Assembly (NCBI GenBank): GCA_963764465.1 | Contig: CAVXSO010000006.1 | Location: forward strand, 496,001-560,000 | Direction of reading: 5' to 3' | Source: JAJXXT01 sp963764465 | GTDB taxonomy: Bacteria; Pseudomonadota; Alphaproteobacteria; Acetobacterales; Acetobacteraceae | DNA: 64,000 nucleotides | Shown here: piece after piece, positions 53,816 through 61,716 of the stretch | Layout of the letters: each line of letters starts with the position of its first letter | How positions within the stretch are numbered: position 1 is the first letter of the stretch | The notes under the pieces: generated by a model | The model's input: only the letters and a program-made list of their open reading frames with translations | The model's database searches: none | What the model was told of the DNA's origin: nothing | Program-made: the position numbers and the translations under genes

Positions 53816-55285
53816 TCATGGCAGCAGTGGCGACCACGCAGGGTCGGACGCCGCCGTCGGCGTCAGCGACACCCGCTCGTCAAAGCCGGTGATGTCCACG
53901 CTCCAGAGCTGCGAATATTGTCCGGTTTCGCTCTGGGATTCCTTCCAGAACATGATCACCCGCCCGTTCGGGCAGAAGGTCGGGCCGTCGCAATACCAGC
54001 TCTGCGAGAGGATCCGCTCGCCGCTGCCGTCCGGCTTCATCACCCCGAGCTCGAACGGCGCCTCCGGGTTGCCGAACCGCACGAACGCGATCAGGTCCCC
54101 GCGCGGCGACCACACGGGAGAGCCGTACCGCCCCTGGCTGAAACTGATCCGCCGCACGTTCGAGCCGTCCGCGTTCATCACGTAGAGCTGCTGGTTGCCG
54201 CCGCGGTCGGAGTTGAACACGATCTGCGTCCCGTCCGGGCTGAAGCAGGGCGAGACATCGATCGCGCCGCCGGCGGTCAGCTGCCGCGCCCCGCCGCCAT
54301 TGAGGCCGATGAGGTAGATCGAGGAGCCGGCGCCACGCGTCTCCGCCAGCAGCAGCGAGTTGCCGTCCGGCGAGAAGCGCGGCGAGAGCGTCATCCCCGG
54401 AAACGATCCCACCAGCCGCTGCGCCCCGGTATCGAGGTTGAACAGGTAGACGCGCGGCCGGTTGTTCACGTAGCTCATGAACGCGATCAGGTCCTGCGTC
54501 GGGTGGAAGCGCGGCGTCAGCACCAGGAAGCTGCCATCGGTCAGGAACCGGTTGTTCGCCCCGTCCTGGTCCATCAGCGCCAGCCGCTTGGTGTGCTTCC
54601 CGCGCGGCCCGGTGATCGAGATGTACGCGATCCTTGTGTCGAAATACCCTTTCTCGCCCAGCATCCGCTCATAGATCACGTCGGAGATGATGTGCGCGAT
54701 GCGCCGCCAGTTGGAGGCGGGCGTGGAATACGCCGTGCCCTGGATCTGCTGGCCGCGCACCACGTCCCACAGCCGGAACTCCACCCGCAGCTTGCCCGCG
54801 GCGTCGGGCTGGATGCGCCCCACCACCACGCCAGCGGCGCCGATCGCCTTCCAGTTGTCGAAGTTCGGCACCGCGTCCAGCGTCACCTTGCCCACGAACG
54901 CCTTGGGATCGATCGGCCGGAACAGCCCGCAATGCCCGAGATCGCCGGTGATCACGCTGGCGATGTCGGCGGAGGGCGTGCTGCCCTCGAACGGCACGAT
55001 GGCGATCGGGATCGGCGCCGTGCGCGCGCGGTCGACCAGGATCTCCGCCCCGGAGGGCGCGGGCGGCGCGTTCACCGGCGCGATCCCCGGCGCCCCTGGC
55101 TGCGCCGGCGCGGGTGCAGGCATCGGTGCCGGCTGCGGCGCCGCGGGCGCCGCCCCTCCCAGCACGGACTGCGCCATCGCCGGCGCCAGCGGCGCTGCCG
55201 CCACCGCCGCCCCCAGCAGGGCACGGCGCGAAAGCTGCGGCGCGATCCGCTCCAGTTCTGCGAACATGCGGGTTTCCTCGGTCAT
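53816..55285 (-). CDS. tolB: Tol-Pal system protein TolB
   Basis: 489 residues, longer than the usual 430. GAGGAGAGG lies before ATG 55285. The signal peptide has an Arg-Arg pair (SRRALLGAAVAAAPLAPAMA), so export may be by Tat. A Pro/Ala spacer follows, then the N-terminal domain (VDRARTAPIPIAIVPFEGST) and a six-bladed beta-propeller (LSPRFSPDGNSLLLAETRG, VSPCFSPDGTQIVFNSDRGG, SPVWSPRGDLIAFVRFG). It bridges TolA and Pal. Confidence 0.95.
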   Translation of the reverse strand: MTEETRMFAELERIAPQLSRRALLGAAVAAAPLAPAMAQSVLGGAAPAAPQPAPMPAPAPAQPGAPGIAPVNAPPAPSGAEILVDRARTAPIPIAIVPFEGSTPSADIASVITGDLGHCGLFRPIDPKAFVGKVTLDAVPNFDNWKAIGAAGVVVGRIQPDAAGKLRVEFRLWDVVRGQQIQGTAYSTPASNWRRIAHIISDVIYERMLGEKGYFDTRIAYISITGPRGKHTKRLALMDQDGANNRFLTDGSFLVLTPRFHPTQDLIAFMSYVNNRPRVYLFNLDTGAQRLVGSFPGMTLSPRFSPDGNSLLLAETRGAGSSIYLIGLNGGGARQLTAGGAIDVSPCFSPDGTQIVFNSDRGGNQQLYVMNADGSNVRRISFSQGRYGSPVWSPRGDLIAFVRFGNPEAPFELGVMKPDGSGERILSQSWYCDGPTFCPNGRVIMFWKESQSETGQYSQLWSVDITGFDERVSLTPTAASDPAWSPLLP

Positions 55286-55352
55286 CGGCCTCTCCTCGAA
55301 GCTTGTCTCCGCGGCGCCCCCGAACGCGGTGGCGAAGGCGGCGCCGGCATCC

Positions 55353-56267
55353 TCATGGCTTGAAGCGGAACGTCAGCTGCCCGACCTTGCCCAGATCGCT
55401 CTCCGGGATCGGCAGGGTCGCGCATTGCGGGTTCAGCACCGCGCGCTGCGCCCGTTCGGCGAAGGCACGGAACCGCGGGTCGGACATCCGCCCGATATCC
55501 TCCGGCCCGACATTGGCGATGCGCGCCACCCCCCGCTGGTCGTAGGTCACCACCAGCTGCACCGAGAGCTGGTCGATGTTCAGCGCCCCGGCATCCTTGG
55601 TCCAGCACTCGCGCACCTTGTCGCCGATGGCGCCGCGCTGCACCGCGGACAGCGTCGCGGTGATGTCGCCGTTCTTCGCGCCCCCCACCTGCGGCGCGCC
55701 GCCGGCCTGCGGGTTGGGCCGCGCCGTCGGCGGCTTCTCCTGCTTCTGCAGCGCGCGCAGCTGCTGCAGCGTGTTCTCCAGCGCCTGCGTGTCGGGGGCG
55801 GCGTTCTTGGTCGGGTTGGGCTGGCTCGTGGTGCTCGGCGGCGCCGGCGGCGGCGGTGCCGGCGGCAACGGCAGTGGCGGTGGCGGCGGCTGCGGCGGCG
55901 CGGGCTCCGGCGTCGGCGCGGGCGGCGGCGGCGCGGGCGGTGCCGGCGTCGGCGGCGCGGGGGTCGGCGGCGGTGGCGGGGGTGGCGGCGGCGGTGGCGG
56001 CGGCGCCTCCTCCGGCTGCTTCGGCTTCGGCGGCTCCTTGGCCGGCGGCTTCGGCTCGGTCTGCGGCGTCACCTGGTGCGCCGGCGCGGGACCAGGCTGG
56101 TCCGCCTGGGTCGCGACCGTGGTCGGCCCGGGCATCGCCGCGAGATCCACGGCGAGCACCGGCTCCTCCTTCGGCAGCCGGATGCTGATGCCGAGCAGCA
56201 GCACCATCGCCACCAGGATATGCGCCACCACCGAAACGATGGCGCCGCGTCGCAAACCCGGCGTCAT
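55353..56267 (-). CDS. tolA: TolA-like energy-transducing protein, proline-rich
   Basis: A 304-residue protein between tolR and tolB. One N-terminal span (GAIVSVVAHILVAMVLLLG) is followed by a very proline-rich linker (about residues 70-145, with long runs of Pro), unlike the Ala/Lys/Glu helix of E. coli TolA. A short helix (TQALENTLQQLRALQKQEK) and a C-terminal domain follow (VRECWTKDAGALNIDQLSVQ, VLNPQCATLP). It carries inner-membrane energy from TolQR to Pal/TolB. Confidence 0.88.
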   Translation of the reverse strand: MTPGLRRGAIVSVVAHILVAMVLLLGISIRLPKEEPVLAVDLAAMPGPTTVATQADQPGPAPAHQVTPQTEPKPPAKEPPKPKQPEEAPPPPPPPPPPPPPTPAPPTPAPPAPPPPAPTPEPAPPQPPPPPLPLPPAPPPPAPPSTTSQPNPTKNAAPDTQALENTLQQLRALQKQEKPPTARPNPQAGGAPQVGGAKNGDITATLSAVQRGAIGDKVRECWTKDAGALNIDQLSVQLVVTYDQRGVARIANVGPEDIGRMSDPRFRAFAERAQRAVLNPQCATLPIPESDLGKVGQLTFRFKP

Positions 56268-56287
56268 GGACGATGCGCATTCCTCAC

Positions 56288-56812
56288 TTAGCCGCCGCGC
56301 GGCGGGGTTGCCGCGCCCTTGGGGGCCGCGCCGTTCGGCGCCGCGCCCGCCGGAGCAGCACCCGCCGGAGCAGCACCCGCGGCGGGGTTGGTCAGCAGCG
56401 CCACCTTGGTGAACCCCCCCTGGATGATCACGCCCAGCACCTGCACCACGCGGCCGTAGGAGTTCGCCTGGTCGCCGCGCACGAAGATGCGCTGGTCACG
56501 CGCCGTCGGCGCCATCGCCGCAAGCTTGCCCACCAGGTCCTCCAGCGTCACCGGCTGGTCCTGCAGGAAGATGTTGCCCTGCGCGTCGATGGCGACGTTG
56601 AGCGGCTTGCTGTCGGTCTCGGTCGGCGTCGCGTCCGCCTTCGGCAGGTTGACATTCACCGAGGACGTCATCAGCGGCGCCGTCACCATGAAGATGATGA
56701 GCAGCACCAGCATCACGTCCACCAGCGGTGTGACGTTGATCTCCGCCAGCGGCCGGTATCGCCGCCCGCGCCCGTTGCCGTTGCCGTGACCGTTGCCGAC
56801 CGCGAACGCCAT
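56288..56812 (-). CDS. tolR: Tol-Pal proton-channel subunit TolR
   Basis: A 174-residue protein with the ExbD/TolR pattern. PLAEINVTPLVDVMLVLLII holds the membrane span with the functional Asp, and the periplasmic domain has QDQPVTLEDLVGKLAAM and IFVRGDQANSYGRVVQVLGV. The C-terminus is extended by about 30 residues made of GAAPA-type repeats, encoded by two exact 15-nt copies (56346-56375) and decayed ones. It starts three bases after tolQ. Confidence 0.93.
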   Translation of the reverse strand: MAFAVGNGHGNGNGRGRRYRPLAEINVTPLVDVMLVLLIIFMVTAPLMTSSVNVNLPKADATPTETDSKPLNVAIDAQGNIFLQDQPVTLEDLVGKLAAMAPTARDQRIFVRGDQANSYGRVVQVLGVIIQGGFTKVALLTNPAAGAAPAGAAPAGAAPNGAAPKGAATPPRGG

Positions 56813-56815
56813 GGC

Positions 56816-57568
56816 TCAGGTCCGCTCCTCGGACTGGCGCGAGAGGATGGCGCCGAACTCCCCGGCGAAGCCCTCGAGCCGCACGGCGAACCGCGCGAGG
56901 TCGGTGCTGATCTTGTTGTAGGCCAGCACCGCGGGGATCGCCGCCACCAGGCCGATCGCGGTCGCGAACAGCGCCTCCGCGATGCCGGGTGCCACCACCG
57001 AAAGATTGGTGTTGTGCTGCGCCGCGATCGCCGAGAACGAATGCATGATGCCCCACACCGTGCCGAACAGGCCAACGAACGGCGCCGTCGAGCCGACGGA
57101 GGCGAGGAAGATCATCCACCGCTCCATCGTGTCCATCTCGCGCCCGATGGTGATCGTCATCGCCCGCTCGGTGCGCTCGCGCGCGGCACTGCGGGAAACA
57201 TCGGCGCCGGCCACGCGGGCGCTGCGCCGCCACTCCGTCATCGCAGCACCGAACACCGCGGCCATCGGGTGCGAGGGCTTCTCGCCCTCCTCCTCGTAGA
57301 GTTCCTCGAGGCTGCCGCCCGACCAGAACCGCTCCTCGAACGCATCCGCCGCGCGCTGCACCCGGCGGATCGTCGTCACCTTCTCGTAGACGATCGCCCA
57401 GACCCAGACGCTGGCCGCGATCAGCAGCAGCATCACCAGCTTCACGATGATATCGGCCTGCATGAACAGGCCCCACAGCGACAGGTCGCCCCCCGCCGCC
57501 GCCAGGTTCACCGCCTGCACCGCTCCGCCAACCGCCTGCCCAGCAACTGTCTGCGCCGTCTGATCCAA
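56816..57568 (-). CDS. tolQ: Tol-Pal proton-channel subunit TolQ
   Basis: A 250-residue ExbB/TolQ-type membrane protein with three spans. The first is DIIVKLVMLLLIAASVWVWA; the second and third contain FLASVGSTAPFVGLFGTVWG and APGIAEALFATAIGLVAAIP, the proton-channel motifs. With TolR it uses the proton gradient to drive TolA. It follows ybgC by 45 bases. Confidence 0.96.
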   Translation of the reverse strand: MDQTAQTVAGQAVGGAVQAVNLAAAGGDLSLWGLFMQADIIVKLVMLLLIAASVWVWAIVYEKVTTIRRVQRAADAFEERFWSGGSLEELYEEEGEKPSHPMAAVFGAAMTEWRRSARVAGADVSRSAARERTERAMTITIGREMDTMERWMIFLASVGSTAPFVGLFGTVWGIMHSFSAIAAQHNTNLSVVAPGIAEALFATAIGLVAAIPAVLAYNKISTDLARFAVRLEGFAGEFGAILSRQSEERT

Positions 57569-57613
57569 CTCAGCACCCCTGCCCGGTCGATCCGGGTCCC
57601 GAAACCAATCGCC

Positions 57614-58063
57614 TCAAGCCACCCTGGCGCCGGCGAAACGCGCCAGCGCCGCCCGCCACCGCGGCGGAATCCTCGCCGGCCTGCCATCCGCGATGCGCAC
57701 GCAGGCCAGCCCGACCTCGAGCGAGGCCAGCAGCGTCTCCTCCCGCATCACGTTCTGCACGAGGTCCACGGTCGCCCCGCCAATTCGCAACGCTCGCGTG
57801 GCCACGACAAGCAAATCGTCGAGCCGGGCGGGTGCCGCATAGTCCACTTTGACGCGCCGCACCATGAAGAAAAGCCCCGCCTCCGTTGCCATCTCCGCAT
57901 GCGGCGCCCCCACCTCGCGCAGGGCTTCCGTCCGGGCGCGCTCGGCAAAGCGCAGGTAGTTCGCGTGGTAGACGACGCCACCGGCATCCGTGTCCTCGTA
58001 GTAGACGCGCAGCGCATAGCGATGCCCGGCAACCATCCCGCCAAGACCAAGGCCACCCGCCAT
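57614..58063 (-). CDS. ybgC: Tol-Pal-associated acyl-CoA thioesterase YbgC
   Basis: 149 residues from ATG 58063, chosen because GGGAGGT lies just upstream; longer frames reach ATG 58159 but cross an 18-nt repeat. The hotdog-fold catalytic motif is YYEDTDAGGVVYHANYLRF, with FAERARTEALRE next. It hydrolyses short or fatty acyl-CoA or acyl-ACP thioesters and is the usual first gene of the tol cluster. Confidence 0.93.
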   Translation of the reverse strand: MAGGLGLGGMVAGHRYALRVYYEDTDAGGVVYHANYLRFAERARTEALREVGAPHAEMATEAGLFFMVRRVKVDYAAPARLDDLLVVATRALRIGGATVDLVQNVMREETLLASLEVGLACVRIADGRPARIPPRWRAALARFAGARVA

Positions 58064-58074
58064 CAGCCCCACCT

Positions 58075-58128
58075 CCCGCGCGAAGCCCGGCCCCCGCGTG
58101 AAGCCCCGCTCCCGCGTGAACCCCGCCT
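58075..58128. repeat. 18-nt tandem repeat upstream of ybgC, 3 copies
   Basis: CCCGCGCGAAGCCCGGCC, CCCGCGTGAAGCCCCGCT and CCCGCGTGAACCCCGCCT, ending 12 bases upstream of the ybgC ATG at 58063. The unit is a multiple of three, so an upstream frame (FTRERGFTRGPGFAREVG) stays open, but the ribosome site favours the internal start. Confidence 0.9.
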
Positions 58129-58438
58129 CCTGCATGAGAGAGGCGCGTTTCGCCACCACCGGCGCATGAAAACCCCTTCATCCCCAGCGGTTCCGTCCCC
58201 CCGCCCCGTGATGCCCGCAGGGGCAGCGAAAACCCAGGCCGTTTCATGGCAATTTCTGGGCACCGATCCAGCTCTGGGCCCGTCACTGGCCCTCCCCCCA
58301 CCTCCCCTTCCCGGGCGACGATCCAGGGCGGCGCCACCATCGCGCCGGCCCCCACCGCGCAGACACCAGCCACGCCGGGGCTCGTCACCCCGGCCCGGCC
58401 GCGCCGCTCAGCCCCCCACCCAGGTCAACGCCACACAG

Positions 58439-58552
58439 CCATCGCCACGGGGGCCATCGTCACGCAGCCATCGTCATGGGGGCCAAAGTCACGCGACCAA
58501 AGTCACGCGACCAAAGTCACGGAACCAAAGTCACGCGACCAAAGTCACGGGG
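58439..58552. repeat. 14-nt tandem array between ybgC and ruvB, 8 copies
   Basis: Eight units with consensus CCAAAGTCACGCGA: CCATCGCCACGGGG, CCATCGTCACGCAG, CCATCGTCATGGGG, then three of CCAAAGTCACGCGA, one CCAAAGTCACGGAA and one CCAAAGTCACGGGG. One extra G sits after unit 1 and one after unit 3. There are no spacers, so it is not a CRISPR array. It ends 10 bases after the ruvB stop (minus strand). The rest of the 58129-58562 gap holds nothing I can support. Confidence 0.95.
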
Positions 58553-58562
58553 GGGGCCAACA

Positions 58563-59639
58563 TCATTCCGGCGCGAGGTCCAGCAGCGCCTGCGGCCCGG
58601 TCGGCGGCAGCATCCCGAGATGCCGCCAGCCGCGCTCGCCCAGCACCCGGCCGCGCGTCGTGCGCAGCACCAGCCCCTCCTGGATCAGGAACGGCTCCAC
58701 CACGTCCTCCAGCGTGTCGCGCGCCTCGGCCAGCGCCGCCGCCAGCGTCTCCACCCCCACCGGCCCGCCGTGGTGATGCTCGGCGATCCGCCTGAGATAC
58801 CGCCGGTCCATCGCGTCCAGCCCCAGCGCGTCCACTTCCAGCCGGGTCAGCGCCGCGTCCGCCGTCACCCGGTCGATCGGCGTCTTCTTCGCCACCGCCG
58901 CGAAATCCCGCACGCGCCGCAGCAGCCGTCCGGCGACGCGCGGCGTCCCCCGCGCCCGCCGCGCGATCTCCTCCGCGGCCTCCCCCAGCAGCGCGACCCC
59001 GAGCTTCTCCGCCCCCCGCGCCACGATCAGCCGCAGTTCCTCCGGCGTGTAGAAGATCAGCCTGAGCGGAATCCCGAACCGGTCGCGCAGCGGTGTCGCC
59101 AGCAGCCCCGCGCGCGTCGTCGCCGCCACCAGCGTGAACGGCGGGATATCGATCCGCACGCTCCTCGCCGCCGGCCCCTCGCCGATGATGAGGTCGAGCT
59201 GGAAATCCTCCATCGCCGGATAAAGCACTTCCTCGATCGCCGGCTGCAGCCGGTGGATCTCGTCGATGAACAGCACGTCGCGCGGCTCGAGGTTGGTGAG
59301 AATGGCGGCAAGATCCCCCGCCCGCTGGATCACCGGCCCCGACGTCGCCCGGAACCCGACGCCCAGCTCCCGTGCCACGATCTGCGCCAGCGTCGTCTTG
59401 CCCAACCCCGGCGGCCCGTGCAGCAGCACATGGTCCAGCGACTCGCGCCGCCCGCTCGCCGCCTCGATGAAGATCGCGAGGTTCTCGCGCGCCGCCTTCT
59501 GCCCCACGAACTCGGTCAGCCGCTGCGGCCGCAGCGCCGCCTCAGCGGCATCCTCGGGCTGCCGCTGCCCATCCACCCGCCGCGGCTCCTCCTCCTCGCG
59601 CGCCGCCGCCGCCGCGCGTTTCCCGCGCGCGCCGCTCAT
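58563..59639 (-). CDS. ruvB: Holliday-junction branch-migration helicase RuvB
   Basis: A 358-residue AAA+ motor. It has RPQRLTEFVGQ-type start (LRPQRLTEFVGQKAARENL), Walker A HGPPGLGKTTLAQ, Walker B LFIDEIHRL, sensor 1 ATTRAGLL and the C-terminal winged helix with EPFLIQEGLVLRTTRGRVL. With RuvA it drives branch migration. Its ATG overlaps the ruvA stop by ATGA. Confidence 0.97.
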   Translation of the reverse strand: MSGARGKRAAAAAREEEEPRRVDGQRQPEDAAEAALRPQRLTEFVGQKAARENLAIFIEAASGRRESLDHVLLHGPPGLGKTTLAQIVARELGVGFRATSGPVIQRAGDLAAILTNLEPRDVLFIDEIHRLQPAIEEVLYPAMEDFQLDLIIGEGPAARSVRIDIPPFTLVAATTRAGLLATPLRDRFGIPLRLIFYTPEELRLIVARGAEKLGVALLGEAAEEIARRARGTPRVAGRLLRRVRDFAAVAKKTPIDRVTADAALTRLEVDALGLDAMDRRYLRRIAEHHHGGPVGVETLAAALAEARDTLEDVVEPFLIQEGLVLRTTRGRVLGERGWRHLGMLPPTGPQALLDLAPE

Positions 59640-60232
59640 CGCGCCATCTCGCGCAGGCTCTCACGCACGAGATCGGCGAACACCGCATCCGAACCCAGCC
59701 GCATCCGCACCTTCGCCAACGCCGTCTCCGCCTCGCCGCGCCGATAGCCCAGGTGCCCCAGCGCCGAAATCACCTCCGCGTCCGGCCCCGCCGGCACGCT
59801 CGCCGCCACCGACATGCTGTCGGGCAACGGCAACGCGCCGGCCTTGTCGCGCAGCTCCGTCGCGATGCGGATCGCGAGCTTCGGCCCCACGCCGGGTGCC
59901 CGCGAGAGCATCGTCCGGTCCCCCGCCTGGATCGCCGCGACAAGCTCCGCCGGCGCCAGCGCCGAGAGGATCCCCAGCGCCACCTTCGGCCCCACGCCCT
60001 GCACACCGGTGAGGATACGAAACCATTCCCGCTCCGCCGCCTGCAGGAAACCGTAGAGCGTGATCGCGTCCTCGCGCACGACGGTCTCGATCCACAGCCG
60101 CTGCTCGGCGCCGGGCTCGACCGAGCCCAGCGTGCGCGTGGACGCCATCACCACGTAGCCCACGCCCCCCACATCGACGAGGCAACGATCCGCCTCCAGC
60201 CCCTCGATCCGCCCCGTCAGCCGCCCGATCAT
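59636..60232 (-). CDS. ruvA: Holliday-junction branch-migration protein RuvA
   Basis: 198 residues from ATG 60232 (MIGRLTGRIEGLEADRCLVD). The helix-hairpin-helix pair is LTGVQGVGPKVALGIL and LSRAPGVGPKLAIRIATEL, and domain III (EVISALGHLGYRRGEAETAL) contacts RuvB. The upstream in-frame extension to 60310 is not family-like. It starts ten bases after ruvC. Confidence 0.96.
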   Translation of the reverse strand: MIGRLTGRIEGLEADRCLVDVGGVGYVVMASTRTLGSVEPGAEQRLWIETVVREDAITLYGFLQAAEREWFRILTGVQGVGPKVALGILSALAPAELVAAIQAGDRTMLSRAPGVGPKLAIRIATELRDKAGALPLPDSMSVAASVPAGPDAEVISALGHLGYRRGEAETALAKVRMRLGSDAVFADLVRESLREMAR

Positions 60233-60242
60233 AAGCAAGCCC

Positions 60243-60761
60243 TCATGGCGAAACCCTCGCGCCGAGCCCGCCAGGAATCCAGCGCCGCGCCGTCCCCCGG
60301 TGATGCGCATGGCAGATCGCGACGGCCAGCGCGTCCGCGGCGTCCGCGCGCTTCATCACCGCCCCCGGCAACAGCCGCCGCACCATCGCCTGCACCTGTT
60401 CCTTCGATGCACCGCCCGTCCCCACCACCGCCTGCTTCACCGAGAGTGCCGCATATTCCGCAACCGGTATCCCGGCCAGCGACGGCGCCAGCAGCACCAC
60501 CCCGCGCGCATACCCGAGCTTCAGCGTGGACGACGGATTCCGGTTCACGAACGTCTCCTCCACCGCGGATTCATCCGGCGCCAGGTCGCGGAGCAGCGCC
60601 GCCAGCGCCTCGTGCAGCGCGCGCAGCCGATGCGGCACGCTCTCGGCCGCATCCGTCTCGATCGCTCCGTCCGCGACATGCCGCAGCCGGTTGCCAGTGG
60701 CCTCCACCAGGCCCCAGCCCGTCACCCGCAGCCCGGGATCGAGACCCAAAATCCTGGTCAT
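60243..60761 (-). CDS. ruvC: Crossover-junction endonuclease RuvC
   Basis: A 172-residue resolvase. The catalytic acids are Asp7 (ILGLDPGLRVTGWG), the Glu in AVEETFVNRNP and the two late Asp residues in KRADAADALAVAICH. KLGYARGVVLL and VKQAVVGTGGASKEQVQ are typical. It is the first gene of ruvCAB; a 17-nt repeat lies between it and yebC. Confidence 0.96.
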   Translation of the reverse strand: MTRILGLDPGLRVTGWGLVEATGNRLRHVADGAIETDAAESVPHRLRALHEALAALLRDLAPDESAVEETFVNRNPSSTLKLGYARGVVLLAPSLAGIPVAEYAALSVKQAVVGTGGASKEQVQAMVRRLLPGAVMKRADAADALAVAICHAHHRGTARRWIPGGLGARVSP

Positions 60762-60771
60762 GCCATCCGCG

Positions 60772-60838
60772 TCATGCGGCCCCCGACATCATGCGGCCCC
60801 CGACATCATGCGGCCCTGACATCATGCGGCCCAGCAAG
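60772..60838. repeat. 17-nt tandem repeat between yebC and ruvC, about 4 copies
   Basis: TCATGCGGCCCCCGACA occurs twice exactly, then a 16-nt copy (TCATGCGGCCCTGACA) and a decayed fourth copy. It fills most of the 80-base gap from the yebC stop to the ruvC start. Confidence 0.92.
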
Positions 60839-60841
60839 ACA

Positions 60842-61591
60842 TCAGGCTGAAAGCTTCGCCATCAGCGCGTCCGAAACCTCGAAATTCGCCGTCACGTTCT
60901 GCACGTCGTCGCTCTCGTCCAGCGCATCGAGCAGCTTGATCATCTTCGCCCCCTGCTCCTCGTCGAGCGAAACGGTCGTCGAAGCCCTCCAGTCCAGCCG
61001 CGCCTCCTCCGGGGCCCCGAACCTCGCCTCCAGCGCGTCGCGCACGGCGAAGAAATCCTCGACCGAGGTGCTGATCTCGTGCCCGTCCGCCCCGCTCGTC
61101 ACGTCCTCGGCCCCCGCCTCGATCGCCGCCTCCAGCATCGCCTCCTCGCCCGCGACACTGGCGGGATAACGCAGCACGCCGCGCCGGGAGAACAAAAAAG
61201 AAACCGAGTTCGTCTCCCCCAGCGCGCCGCCGTGCTTCGCGAACGCGGATCGCACGTCCGAGGCCGTGCGGTTGCGGTTGTCCGTCAGAGCCTCGACGAT
61301 CACCGCGACGCCCCCAGGACCATACCCCTCGTAGCGAACCTCCACGTAGTCATCACCCGCCGCGGCACCGGAGGCTTTCTTGATCGCCCGCTCCACCGTG
61401 TCGCGCGGCATGTTCGCCTGGCGCGCCGCCGCCACCGCCGCGCGCAGCCGCGGGTTGGACGCCACCTCCGGCAGTCCGTGCCGCGCCGCGACCGTGATCT
61501 CGCGGATCAGCCGCGCGAACTGCCGCGCCCGGCGCGCATCCTGCGCGCCCTTGCGGTGCATGATGTTCTTGAACTGCGAATGCCCGGCCAT
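60842..61591 (-). CDS. yebC: YebC/PmpR-family transcriptional regulator or translation factor
   Basis: A 249-residue protein with the family start MAGHSQFKNIMHRKGAQDAR. It continues with VRYEGYGPGGVAVIVEALTD, NRTASDVRSAFAKHGG and LGETNSVSFLFSRRG. YebC proteins bind DNA as regulators or help ribosomes at proline stalls. The gene is commonly just upstream of ruvC, as here. Confidence 0.96.
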   Translation of the reverse strand: MAGHSQFKNIMHRKGAQDARRARQFARLIREITVAARHGLPEVASNPRLRAAVAAARQANMPRDTVERAIKKASGAAAGDDYVEVRYEGYGPGGVAVIVEALTDNRNRTASDVRSAFAKHGGALGETNSVSFLFSRRGVLRYPASVAGEEAMLEAAIEAGAEDVTSGADGHEISTSVEDFFAVRDALEARFGAPEEARLDWRASTTVSLDEEQGAKMIKLLDALDESDDVQNVTANFEVSDALMAKLSA

Positions 61592-61623
61592 CTCGTCCTC
61601 ATCACGTCAGGGGCGCAGCCCCG

Positions 61624-61709
61624 GGCCCCGCCGGGGCCAACGGCCCCAATCCCCATTTATTGGGATCCAAGGGCCCGAGGCCCTTGGTGGGGCCAGGGCA
61701 AAGCCCTGG
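61624..61709. repeat. Extragenic element of four consecutive hairpins
   Basis: Between yebC and the YmdB-like gene four perfect stem-loops follow each other. They are GGCCCC/GGGGCC (61624-61638), CCCAAT/ATTGGG (61645-61664), CCAAGGGC/GCCCTTGG (61667-61687) and CCAGGGC/GCCCTGG (61693-61709). Such GC-rich palindrome clusters resemble extragenic repetitive elements and could end transcription in either direction. Confidence 0.75.
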
Positions 61710-61716
61710 TCTGTCG

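Noticed and set aside
58439..58552. CRISPR-like array
   Set aside because: Units are 14 nt and adjacent with no spacers, and there are no cas genes.
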